33,821 nt of DNA, taken from positions 1 through 33,821 of the forward strand of contig JALHMG010000051.1 of assembly GCA_022844135.1 (NCBI GenBank), given 5' to 3'. Source of the stretch: Lysobacterales bacterium (lineage in GTDB: Bacteria; Pseudomonadota; Gammaproteobacteria; Xanthomonadales; SZUA-5). Shown in pieces: positions 7,046 to 14,817 of this stretch. Numbering within the stretch: the first letter of the stretch is position 1; each line of letters opens with the position of its first letter. The translations under genes and the position numbers were made by a program. A model generated the notes under the pieces. It was not told the DNA's origin and made no database searches. It saw nothing but the letters and a program-made list of their open reading frames with translations.

Positions 7046-8245
7046 CTAAACGATCAGCCACGCAGCCAGCCCCAGAAACAGCCCCATGCTCACGACATCG
7101 GTTGCCGTGGTCAGGAAGATACTGGAGGCGGTCGCCGGATCGGCGCCGAGGCGCTTCAGCAGCAGCGGTACACCAGCGCCGGCGATGCCGCTGACCATGC
7201 AGCTCAAGGTCATCGCGCCGAAGGTGATGAGCGCCAGCAGCATCGGTGCGGATTCGCTCTTCTGGATGGCCAACACATACATCGCGGCTGCGGCGACCAG
7301 ACCGACGAGGGCGCCGTTCAAGAACCCGAGCCAGGCCTCCTTCGCGAGCAGCCGCGGCGCCGCACCGGGGACAACTTCGTTCAAGGTGATGCCGCGCAAC
7401 GTGACGGCGAGCGCCTGGCAGCCGGTGTTGCTGCACTGGCCGCTCAGCACCGGTATGAAAACTGCCAGCAACACGATTTTGTCGACCGTGCTTTCAAAAA
7501 CGCCGACCACGGCGCCCGCGACGAACGCAGTCAGTAAGTTCAACTGCAGCCACGGATGACGGAACTTCAGGCTCCGCGCCCACGGCGTATTGAGGCGCTC
7601 TTCACTATCGACGCCGACCATGGAGCCCGCTTGTGCCGAGATCTCGAAGGCCTGCTGCTCGAACAGCACCTGGCCCTTAACCTGCCCCAACAGGGTTCCA
7701 TCCGGCTCGCACACGGGATACACCGGATAATGCCGAGTGACGACTTCGCGCATTGCCTCGGGCAGAAACGTTCCCGGCTGCAGCGCAAAGGGTCCGCGCA
7801 CCATCACGCTCTCCAGCGTTGCCTCGCGCGGCGAGAACAGCAGCTCGCGGAATGCGACAACCCCGGTCAAGCGGCGGGCTTTGTCGATGCAAAACACGTA
7901 CACCACCTGGCGGGTCTTCAACACATCGCGCAGCGTTTCGACGACCTCACCGATGCGTGCGGATTCCGGAAACACGGCCGGCGCGCGCTCCATCAGGCGG
8001 CCCACTGTGCGTTCCGGATAGCGATGGCCTTCGAGCCAGTCCGGGCCCGCTGCGGTCTCTGCCGCAATGGTGGCACGTCGCTCTTTGGGGAACTCCTCCA
8101 GTACCTCCACCGCCTGGCCGGGACTGAGTGCCGCCAACACGCGTGCGATCTCCTGATCGCTGCGCGGTGTCAGCAGATTTGCGGCGCTCTTCAGGTCCGT
8201 GGCTCGGACTCTGTCGATCAGCGTTTGCAATGAGCCGTCGGTCAT
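7046..8245 (-). CDS. mgtE: MgtE-family magnesium transporter
   Basis: Inner-membrane Mg2+ channel/transporter gated by cytosolic Mg2+. From ATG 8245 it has 399 residues, somewhat shorter than the usual 450 because the N-terminal superhelical domain is short (residues about 1-90, LAALSPGQAVEVLEEFPKER). Two CBS domains follow at about 95-215 (VVYVFCIDKARRLTGVV; YPVYPVCEPDGTLLGQV). The C-terminal membrane domain has five helices from about 230 on (LLTAFVAGAVVGVF; LLAVFIPVLSGQCSNTGCQA; ending LTTATDVVSMGLFLGLAAW), with the conserved pore Asp in TTATD. A longer frame to 8428 is open but runs into the MITE and has no typical sequence. It stands alone; fumC lies 138 bases downstream on the same strand. 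Confidence 0.93.
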   Translation of the reverse strand: MTDGSLQTLIDRVRATDLKSAANLLTPRSDQEIARVLAALSPGQAVEVLEEFPKERRATIAAETAAGPDWLEGHRYPERTVGRLMERAPAVFPESARIGEVVETLRDVLKTRQVVYVFCIDKARRLTGVVAFRELLFSPREATLESVMVRGPFALQPGTFLPEAMREVVTRHYPVYPVCEPDGTLLGQVKGQVLFEQQAFEISAQAGSMVGVDSEERLNTPWARSLKFRHPWLQLNLLTAFVAGAVVGVFESTVDKIVLLAVFIPVLSGQCSNTGCQALAVTLRGITLNEVVPGAAPRLLAKEAWLGFLNGALVGLVAAAAMYVLAIQKSESAPMLLALITFGAMTLSCMVSGIAGAGVPLLLKRLGADPATASSIFLTTATDVVSMGLFLGLAAWLIV

Positions 8246-8421
8246 GGCGGGCGAGAGCTGGGTGGAAGGATTGAACTCTAGCAGCCTGCACGATGGAACT
8301 TTCCGGATCGGAATCGTCGAGTCGGAAATGTATGCAGCAAAAGCTGCCCGGCCGATCGCCAGGGTTCGCGCCGATCGCTTGGGCCGGCTCGTTTGCGGAA
8401 AGGATCGTCCGCGCCGACTAA

Positions 8422-8896
8422 CCCGCATATTTCATGAGGTCGCGATGAAATGGCTTAGTTTCGTTGTTACAGCCCGGAAATCATCGAGTTGGTAGTACTG
8501 ACAAAGTGTTCGCTGCCATTTCCTCGCTAACACGGCTGCGCTTCCTGCTTTGCCCCTCCGGCCAGCGCATCCATGCGCTGGCGTTCGGCGGCGCGCCGCA
8601 TGCGGCGCAAAATCCCGCCTCACCCTCGCTCGTTCTTTGCGCCGGACTCTTCGTTGCTCGTCGTCGCAATGGGAGAGGGGCATCGTTTGCGCGCGCAGCG
8701 CGCGATGCTCCGAGCGCCCGGCAGCTACGCTGACGGGCCGGGTCAACCATTCCTTCTCCTCCCGCCTCGATTCCGGCGCAAAGGTCCGACCTGGCGGCGC
8801 AGCCGCCAGTCGTTCGAGAGGGCGCATCGCATGCGATGCAAGCTTGCCCTCTCTCACCCTTCGCGATCTTCCGTGTTCCCTCATGAAATATGCGGG
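8422..8896 (+). mobile_element. MITE-like element copy A with perfect 18-bp terminal inverted repeats
   Basis: Ends are CCCGCATATTTCATGAGG (8422-8439) and its exact complement (8879-8896). CTAA flanks both sides (8418-8421 and 8897-8900), a likely 4-bp target duplication. The 475 bp encode no transposase; all frames are Arg/Ala-rich noise. Inner small palindromes include GCATCGCATGCGATGC near 8823 and GGCGGCGCAGCCGCC near 8793. An inverted copy about 98% identical lies at 12285-12760. The parental transposase family cannot be told from the sequence alone. This element fills most of the gene-free stretch 8246-8925; I see nothing else there. Confidence 0.85.
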
Positions 8897-8925
8897 CTAA
8901 CGCATTCGAAGCGCGGTTTCGAGCC

Positions 8926-10773
8926 TCAAGCCTTCTCCGCACGCTCGGCAACCGCCAACCACTCTGCTTCCGCTTTTTCCCTTGCCGCACTTGCGGCCTT
9001 CAGCGCGTCTGCCAGATGCGCCAGCTCGGCGTGCGAGCCACCGTGGCTTGCGGCGCGATCGAGCGCCGACTGGGCGGCGCTTTCGGTGGCGCTGGCGCGA
9101 TCGAGCGCTTCTTCGGCACGTTTGAGTTGATTGCTGAGGCCGCGGCGGTCTTTGTGTTCGACCGGTTTTGCTTGCGGTTCTGCCGGCGCCACAGCAGCGA
9201 CGCTGCCTTCGCCGCGCAGCAATTTGGCGTAGTCGTCGAGATCGCCGGTGTATTCCCCTACGGCGCCCTGATACACGCGGACAAAACGATCGCACACGCT
9301 TTCGAGCAAGGAACGGTCATGGCTGACCATCACCACCGCGCCGGTGAAATCCGCAAGCGCTTCAACAAGCGCAGCGCGGGCGGCCATATCAAGGTGGTTG
9401 GTGGGCTCGTCGAGCAGCAATAGATTGGGCCGGCGCGCCAGCAGCAAAGCCAGCGCAAGGCGAGCTTTCTCGCCGCCCGAGCGCGGACCGATAGCGGTGG
9501 TCGCCAGATCGCCGCCATAGCCGAATCCGCCCAGATAATTGCGCGCCGCCTGGTCGGAAAAGCTCGGTTCTTTCTCGCGCAACAACACGAGCGGCGTCAC
9601 GTCGCTCGGTAACTCTTCCACTTGCGACTGGGCGAAATAACCGATCGACAAGTCGCGCGGCGCGCGACGTTCGCCGGCCTGCGCCTCAAGCACGCCGGCC
9701 AGGAGTTTCATCAGTGTCGACTTGCCAGCGCCGTTGCGTCCGAGCAGACCGAGCCGATCGCCTGGCGCCAGAAACAGATTGACGTCGCTGATTACGCGCC
9801 GAGCGCCATAGCCGGCGGCGGCGGCATCCAGTGACAAGATCGGATCGGGCAGTTTGGCGGGCGCCGGCATGGTCCAATGCACTTCAGATTCCACGCTCGG
9901 AATCGGCGCCGCGGAGAGTTTCTCCAGCGCCTTGACGCGACTTTGCGCCTGACGCGCTTTACTGGCTTTGGCCTTGAAACGATCGATGAACTTCTGCAGA
10001 TGCGCGCGCTGCGCGTCCACTTGCGCCGCCTCGCGCCTGGCTTGCTCCACGTGCGCCGCGCGTTGCCGCGCGAAGGCGCTGAATCCGCCGGTGTAGAGCT
10101 GCGCCGTGGTGCCATCGAGATACAGCGTGTGCGTGCAGATCGAATCCAGAAAGTCGCGATCGTGCGAAATCACCAGCAATGTGCCGCTGTAGCGCTTGAG
10201 CCACGCTTCCAGCCAGAGCACAGTGTCGAGATCGAGATGGTTGGTCGGCTCGTCCAGGAGCAGCAAGTCGGAGCGACTCATCAAGGTGCGCGCCAGCGCC
10301 AGGCGCATGCGCCAGCCGCCCGAAAACTCATCGACCGAGCGGCTTAAGTCGCTGTCGGCAAAGCCAAGTCCACGCAGCAACTGCGCGCAACGCGCATCGG
10401 CGTCCCAATGTCCGGCGTGATCGAGATCGCTGGCAAGATGGGCGAGCTCCATGCCGTCGCCATGTTCCTGCGCATGCTCCCAGCGAATTCGCAGTGCCCT
10501 CAATAGCTCATCGCCAGCGAGCGCGTAGTTCAATGCCGAGTCCTGGCTTTGCGGCATGTGTTGAGCCACGCTGGCGCGCACCCAGGTCGGCGGCACGATC
10601 AAATCGCCAGCGTCGGTAGCCAGTTCGCCCGATAACGCCGCAAACAGCGACGATTTGCCGGTACCGTTGCGACCGACAAAACCGACGCGCGCGCCCGGCG
10701 GGATATCGAAATTCGCGCGCTCCATCAGGATGCGCGCGCCGCGCGCCAAGGTCATGTTCGAGGCGCGAATCAC
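8926..10773 (-). CDS. yheS: ABC-F family ATPase (YheS-like)
   Basis: A cytosolic protein of 615 residues with two ABC domains and no membrane segments, typical of ABC-F proteins that act on the ribosome. Domain 1: Walker A GRNGTGKSS (about 35-43), signature FSGGWRMRLALARTL, Walker B LLLLDEPTNHLD. A charged linker (residues about 225-290, FIDRFKAKASKARQAQSRVK) is the P-site tRNA interaction motif region. Domain 2: Walker A GRNGAGKST, signature RSGGEKARLALALLL (LSGGE in most homologues) and a second DEPTNHLD. The C-terminal 85 residues form an Ala/Glu-rich coiled coil. Length and layout fit YheS/Uup rather than EttA. It is the first gene inside the MITE-flanked segment; its stop is 26 bases from element A. 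Confidence 0.9.
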   Translation of the reverse strand: MIRASNMTLARGARILMERANFDIPPGARVGFVGRNGTGKSSLFAALSGELATDAGDLIVPPTWVRASVAQHMPQSQDSALNYALAGDELLRALRIRWEHAQEHGDGMELAHLASDLDHAGHWDADARCAQLLRGLGFADSDLSRSVDEFSGGWRMRLALARTLMSRSDLLLLDEPTNHLDLDTVLWLEAWLKRYSGTLLVISHDRDFLDSICTHTLYLDGTTAQLYTGGFSAFARQRAAHVEQARREAAQVDAQRAHLQKFIDRFKAKASKARQAQSRVKALEKLSAAPIPSVESEVHWTMPAPAKLPDPILSLDAAAAGYGARRVISDVNLFLAPGDRLGLLGRNGAGKSTLMKLLAGVLEAQAGERRAPRDLSIGYFAQSQVEELPSDVTPLVLLREKEPSFSDQAARNYLGGFGYGGDLATTAIGPRSGGEKARLALALLLARRPNLLLLDEPTNHLDMAARAALVEALADFTGAVVMVSHDRSLLESVCDRFVRVYQGAVGEYTGDLDDYAKLLRGEGSVAAVAPAEPQAKPVEHKDRRGLSNQLKRAEEALDRASATESAAQSALDRAASHGGSHAELAHLADALKAASAAREKAEAEWLAVAERAEKA

Positions 10774-10885
10774 AACGCCTGGCCTTGTAGGTTCGGCAGG
10801 TGAACGCAGCGGATGACGCGCAAACCGATGGGCGTTGAAAAAAGGCTTGGCGAAGGCGGGCGAGCGTGCGCTCGACCACCGAAAT

Positions 10886-10948
10886 TTGACTTGGTTCCCA
10901 GACCGGACATAACTCGATTTGCCGAAATTCAGTTGTTACCCGCAGAAT
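10886..10948 (+). promoter_or_regulatory. Candidate promoters upstream of fkpA
   Basis: Two overlapping sigma70-like arrangements precede the PPIase gene: TTGACT (10886-10891), 16 bp, CATAAC (10908-10913); and TTGCCG (10919-10924), 18 bp, CAGAAT (10943-10948). A short hairpin CCCGC-AGAATA-GCGGG covers the second -10 region. Neither is a close consensus match. Confidence 0.3.
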
Positions 10949-11016
10949 AGCGGGCTGGACGCCCTTCATGCGGCCCGCGCTTTTGCGCGATTCACTTCAA
11001 CGATAAGGATCACCTG

Positions 11017-11718
11017 ATGAACGTTTTCGCCCGCAGCGCGCTGGCGCTGTCCCTGAGTGCGGCCCTCGTCGCGCCCGCCTTCGCTGCCGATGCCTCGCTG
11101 AAAACCGAAAAGGACAAGGCCAGTTACATGATCGGCATGACCTTCGGTAAGCAATTGCAGGAGATCAAGGACGAAGTGGATCTGGCGATGATCCAGAAAG
11201 GTCTTGCCGATACGATGGGTGGCGGCGCGACGCTGCTGACCGAAGCGGAAATGCAGCAGATCAGCAATGATTTCCGCACCAAGCTGCAAGCCAAGATGCA
11301 GGAAAAGCAGAAGGCTGCCGGCGCGGAGAATCAGAAAAAGGCCGATGAATTCCTCGCCAAAAACAAGTCCGTTGCCGGCGTGAAGACCACCGAGAGTGGC
11401 ATGCAGTACCTGGTGATCAAAGAAGGCGCCGGTCCCAAGCCCAAGGCCAACGATCAGGTCAAGGTGCACTACACCGGCACGTTGATCAATGGCACCAAGT
11501 TCGATTCCAGCGTCGACCGCGGCCAGCCGGCCACGTTCCCGCTGAACGGCGTGATTCCGGGCTGGACGGAAGCGCTGCAACTGATGAATGTGGGTAGCAA
11601 GTACAAGCTCTTCATCCCTGGCAAGCTGGCTTACGGCGAGAACGGCCAGCCGGCCGGCGGCATCGGGCCCAATGAGCTGCTGATCTTCGAAGTTGAGTTG
11701 CTCGAAATCTTGAACTGA
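11017..11718 (+). CDS. fkpA: FKBP-type peptidyl-prolyl isomerase, exported (FkpA/Mip type)
   Basis: A periplasmic cis-trans prolyl isomerase and chaperone of 233 residues. The signal peptide is residues 1-23 (LALSLSAALVAPAFA, cleavage before or after the next Ala). Residues about 25-115 form the helical dimerisation domain (YMIGMTFGKQLQEI; FLAKNKSVAGVKTTESG). The FKBP domain spans about 125-232: VKVHYTGTLINGTKFDSS, NGVIPGWTEALQLM and PGKLAYGENG contain the usual active-site Tyr, Asp, Ile-Pro-Gly-Trp and Tyr. The sequence AAGGA (11005-11009) sits 7 bases before the ATG. A strong terminator follows, so it is monocistronic. Confidence 0.95.
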   Translation: MNVFARSALALSLSAALVAPAFAADASLKTEKDKASYMIGMTFGKQLQEIKDEVDLAMIQKGLADTMGGGATLLTEAEMQQISNDFRTKLQAKMQEKQKAAGAENQKKADEFLAKNKSVAGVKTTESGMQYLVIKEGAGPKPKANDQVKVHYTGTLINGTKFDSSVDRGQPATFPLNGVIPGWTEALQLMNVGSKYKLFIPGKLAYGENGQPAGGIGPNELLIFEVELLEILN

Positions 11719-11735
11719 TCGCGATCGACCGTGAG

Positions 11736-11767
11736 GAAAAAGGCGCCGCTTGCGGCGCCTTTTTTTT
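11736..11767 (+). terminator. Rho-independent terminator after fkpA
   Basis: The perfect stem GGCGCCG-CTTG-CGGCGCC (11742-11759) is preceded by an A-run (11737-11741) and followed by eight T (11760-11767). It starts 18 bases after the fkpA stop. The A-run before the stem would also allow termination from the opposite strand. Confidence 0.93.
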
Positions 11768-11868
11768 AAACCGGATTCTGAATACGATCTGCACAACAGC
11801 AGTCTTGCGTGAGCGAGTTTTTAGCTATGAGTCGCGTTCTCGGTGATCCCACTCACCAGGAACACATC

Positions 11869-12300
11869 ATGATTCGCGTCGCCGCCTTTGCCGCTGCCTT
11901 GTTCTGCGCCACAACTGCGTTAGCTAAAGAAGTCCCGTTAAGCGCCGCGTTCACGGGTACCTGGTCCGACCAGGCTAAACAGCACTTCTGCATCCTGGAT
12001 ATCGCCGACACGCGCCAACCGCGGGTCCACTTTGCTTGCCAGATTGGACCCGACGCAGTTGTCGTCGACAGCCGTCTGACCGCGCAGTCGGGTTCTTGGG
12101 ACTTCCCGATGATGCAGCGCAAGAACGGCTTCAACCTGGGTCTCGCCAGTCGACAGGACGAGTGGTTGGTCTGGGGTCATGTGTACAGGTTCACGCACTG
12201 CCGCGATCGAGCACCGAAAATGGTCATGCTGATCCAGAAAGGCCTGGATGTCGTCGAGATCGAGCTGCAGCCGCTGGGCTTTAGCCCGCATATTTCATGA
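11869..12300 (+). CDS. Small exported hypothetical protein, C-terminus altered by MITE insertion
   Basis: From ATG 11869 (AGGAAC 6 bases upstream) it encodes 143 residues. Residues 1-19 are a signal peptide (FAAALFCATTALA then KEV). The mature part contains Trp-rich segments (FTGTWSDQAKQHFCILDIAD; SGSWDFPMMQRKNGFNLGL; WLVWGHVYRFTHC) and three Cys. I do not recognise the family. The final residues PHIS and the stop TGA are encoded by the end of MITE copy B. Without the element the frame would have run on through KDSQQLCPGYR to a TGA just past the insertion. An in-frame ATG at 11809 is possible but would bury the signal peptide. Confidence 0.7.
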   Translation: MIRVAAFAAALFCATTALAKEVPLSAAFTGTWSDQAKQHFCILDIADTRQPRVHFACQIGPDAVVVDSRLTAQSGSWDFPMMQRKNGFNLGLASRQDEWLVWGHVYRFTHCRDRAPKMVMLIQKGLDVVEIELQPLGFSPHIS

Positions 12301-12760
12301 GGGAACGCGGAAGATCGCGAAGGGTGAGAGAGGGCAAGCTTGCATCGCATGCGATGCGCCCTCTCGAACGACTGGCGGCTGCGCCGCCAGGCCGGACCTT
12401 TGCGCCGGAATCGAGGCGGGAGGAGAAGGAATGGTTGACCCGGCCCGTCAGCGTAGCTGCCGGGCGCTCGGAGCATCGCGCGCTGCGCTGCGCAAACGAT
12501 GCCCCTCTCCCATTGCGACGACGAGCAACGAAGAGCCCGGCGCAAAGAACGAGCGAGGGTGAGGCGGGATTTTGCGCCGCATGCGGCGCGCCGCCGAACG
12601 CCAGCGCATGGATGCGCTGGCCGGAGGGGCAAAGCAGGAAGCGCAGCCGCGTTAGCGAGGAAATGGCAGCGAACACTTTGTCAGTACGACCAACTCGATG
12701 ATTTCCGGGTTGTAACAACGAAACTAAGCCATTTCATCGCGACCTCATGAAATATGCGGG
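12285..12760 (-). mobile_element. MITE-like element copy B, inverted relative to copy A
   Basis: Perfect 18-bp terminal repeats at 12285-12302 and 12743-12760; 476 bp, about 98% identical to copy A on the other strand. Flanks are TTAG (12281-12284) and TTAA (12761-12764), so a target duplication is only partly visible. It encodes no transposase. Its left end supplies the last four sense codons and stop codon of the upstream gene. The rest of the gap to 12801 holds nothing recognisable. Confidence 0.85.
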
Positions 12761-12801
12761 TTAAGGACTCGCAACAATTGTGTCCTGGCTATCGGTGATG
12801 G

Positions 12802-13542
12802 TCACCGTCTCGCGATGACGTCATGCCCCAACGACATCGACAACGTGAATGTGTTGCCTGGATGTACGCTGTGCGCTGCAAGGATGAGTTTGCCGCTGCG
12901 ATCGAAGTAGCGGCGCAGCGCGGCCAGCGCCGGCGCCCCGGCGCGCGTATTCAGCTCGCCCGCAGCGGACTTGGGCATCGGTATGGCGGCGAAGCTTTGC
13001 TCGACGCGCGACAGGCGCGAGATGTTTAGATCGGCAAGCATTGTGGCCAGGGCCAACGGCGGCGTGGTGCCATATCGCTGCTCAGCGTCAGGCGTGGCGA
13101 CGACGTGTACATCGGTAACGCAGAGCAGCGCTCGCGAGGCGCGGTCGCGCCTCTGTCCGTGCATGCAGATCGTCGCTGCGCCGAGCGAGCAGTCCAGCCA
13201 CTGCGCGATGGTGCGATCAGCAGCGCGGCGCTCAATGCTGCTGAACTCGAGTTTCGTCGCTTTGCCGTATTGCAGCAGATCTTCGATGGAGCTGACGCGC
13301 TGTTCGTATGCGATTCGCGGTGCGAGGGCCGCAACGCGGGTGCCGGAGCCTTGACGGCGCTCGATCATGCCGGCGTCGCGCAAGCGGCGCAGCGCTTCGC
13401 GTGCGGTATGGCGCGACACGCCGAAGCGTTCGCACAAGTCGAGCTCGGTCGGCAGCAATTCGCCCACCGGCCAGCGCCCCTGTTTGATCTCATCGATCAA
13501 AGAGGCAGCGACTTGCTGATAGCGGGGGCCTTTGGCGTGCAT
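12802..13542 (-). CDS. GntR/HutC-family transcriptional regulator
   Basis: 246 residues from ATG 13542. Residues about 8-75 form the winged helix-turn-helix (YQQVAASLIDEIKQGRWPVG; LCERFGVSRHTAREALRRL; ERRQGSGTRV). Residues about 95-240 are a UTRA effector-binding domain, which in HutC-type members binds small acids or sugars. The gene follows the CoA-transferase gene on the same strand by 7 bases and probably regulates it and the divergent MmgE/PrpD pair. The palindrome TTGTCCGGACAT at 14789-14800 resembles HutC-type operators. The ligand is unknown. Confidence 0.85.
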   Translation of the reverse strand: MHAKGPRYQQVAASLIDEIKQGRWPVGELLPTELDLCERFGVSRHTAREALRRLRDAGMIERRQGSGTRVAALAPRIAYEQRVSSIEDLLQYGKATKLEFSSIERRAADRTIAQWLDCSLGAATICMHGQRRDRASRALLCVTDVHVVATPDAEQRYGTTPPLALATMLADLNISRLSRVEQSFAAIPMPKSAAGELNTRAGAPALAALRRYFDRSGKLILAAHSVHPGNTFTLSMSLGHDVIARR

Positions 13543-13549
13543 AGGATTC

Positions 13550-14752
13550 CTATCGGTGCCACGCTTCGCGCAGCGCCGCCTGGTGGTGAGGTGCGGCAAT
13601 CGCTATCAGCCGCTCGGCGCGTTCGTTCCCGGTCGTGCCCGTGAGGCGGGCGATACCGAATTCCGTGACCACGACATCGACATCGTGGCGGGACACGCTG
13701 ACGGTTGGACCGGAGAGCCTTGGAACGATACGCGAATGCGTGCCCCCCGCAGCGGTTGCGTTGAGAGCGAGTACCGAGATGCCGCCGCTCAAACGGGCGC
13801 CGCGCACGAAGTCGACCAGACCACCGCAACCGGAAATGGCAACGCCGTCGAGATACTCGGCATTGGCCTGGCCGTAAAGGTCGACTTCCAGTACCGAGTT
13901 GATCGAAACGAAGCGCGAAATCGCGGCCAGCGTGCGCGGGTCGTGCGTGTGATCGACGCTGCGGAATCGCAGGCGCTCGCTGAGCGCCAACAATCGCGCA
14001 TCGCCTAGCGCGACCCCACACGTCAGCGCGTCCCGAGCGCCGGAAAAAACCCCACGGTCGATGGCATTCACAAGTGGGGTAGACACCATGCCCGAATGCA
14101 GCCTCAGGTCGCGTCCCGGCGGTAAGGTTTCGAGCAACGCAGATTGCATCTTTCCCAGACCCAACTGCAGAGTGCTCGCCGGCTCAATCAAGCGCGCGAT
14201 GTTGAGCGCAGTTTTCTTCGTACTGTCGTTGACTGCTCCGGCGTCGTAACCTGGCAGCGGCAGATCGCAGTCCGTACGTCCGTCCGGCGCGCGAATCTTT
14301 GGTGCGTCGGTAATCGGCAAGAAGCCGTTGCGATGCACCAGCACGGCGCCAGCGTGCTTCAATGCGGCAGGCGTGAAGTCGGCAGCCACGCTCAAACTCA
14401 GCCCATGGCTATCCGGTGCGCCTTGCACCAGAACCACATCGAAGCGCTGCTGCGACAGCCACGCAAAGGCATCGCGATAGCCCAACGGCAAACACTCGTG
14501 TCGCGCCGGCGTGCGCCAATCGGGGGACGCAAAAATCGTGCGCAGGCGCGCCTCCGGATGCAAACTGGCATAGTCGAAGCGATTGACCCCAGGGATCAAG
14601 ATGCCAGTGAAACGCACACCATCCGCCAAATCGGGCCGCGCTTTCAGCCACTCGATGAAGAGCGCAGATTCGCCTAAACATCCAGCGACGAAGACTTCGA
14701 CGCCAGGGCGAAACCAGTGTGCGAGATCGTTGGCTGTTTGCAGAATGCGCAT
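13550..14752 (-). CDS. Acetyl-CoA hydrolase/transferase family protein (class I CoA-transferase)
   Basis: 400 residues from ATG 14752. The C-terminal half carries the family signature VLEVDLYGQANAEYLDGVAI, then SGCGGLVDFVRGARLSGG, and ends VTEFGIARLTGTTGNERAE, as in acetyl-CoA hydrolases and 4-hydroxybutyrate or succinate CoA-transferases. The usual GVGGQ.DF is here GCGGLVDF. Members move CoA between acyl groups through a glutamyl thioester. Next to two MmgE/PrpD proteins the likely job is to activate an organic di- or tricarboxylic acid as its CoA ester; the substrate is not known. Family lengths are 420-500, so this is a short form. The 72 residues of open frame upstream of ATG 14752 read back through the divergent gene and are rejected. 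Confidence 0.8.
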   Translation of the reverse strand: MRILQTANDLAHWFRPGVEVFVAGCLGESALFIEWLKARPDLADGVRFTGILIPGVNRFDYASLHPEARLRTIFASPDWRTPARHECLPLGYRDAFAWLSQQRFDVVLVQGAPDSHGLSLSVAADFTPAALKHAGAVLVHRNGFLPITDAPKIRAPDGRTDCDLPLPGYDAGAVNDSTKKTALNIARLIEPASTLQLGLGKMQSALLETLPPGRDLRLHSGMVSTPLVNAIDRGVFSGARDALTCGVALGDARLLALSERLRFRSVDHTHDPRTLAAISRFVSINSVLEVDLYGQANAEYLDGVAISGCGGLVDFVRGARLSGGISVLALNATAAGGTHSRIVPRLSGPTVSVSRHDVDVVVTEFGIARLTGTTGNERAERLIAIAAPHHQAALREAWHR

Positions 14753-14782
14753 TCGAGGACACTGGCGGCTTTGCGCTGGCAG

Positions 14783-14800
14783 TATAAGTTGTCCGGACAT
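14783..14800. promoter_or_regulatory. Candidate promoter -10 and GntR operator palindrome
   Basis: In the 65-bp gap between divergent genes, TATAAG (14783-14788) abuts TTGTCCGGACAT (14789-14800), which contains the perfect palindrome TGTCCGGACA. Position directly behind a -10-like box and similarity to HutC-type TGT...ACA operators suggest repression by the GntR protein encoded at 12802-13542. No strong -35 is seen. Confidence 0.4.
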
Positions 14801-14817
14801 TTTGCCGAGAGCGTGCG

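Noticed and set aside
8481-8990. Several open frames of 90-185 codons in and across the MITE (also 12281-12718)
   Set aside because: Arg/Ala/Ser-rich products occur on both strands and in both copies. They reflect GC-rich palindromic DNA rather than genes.
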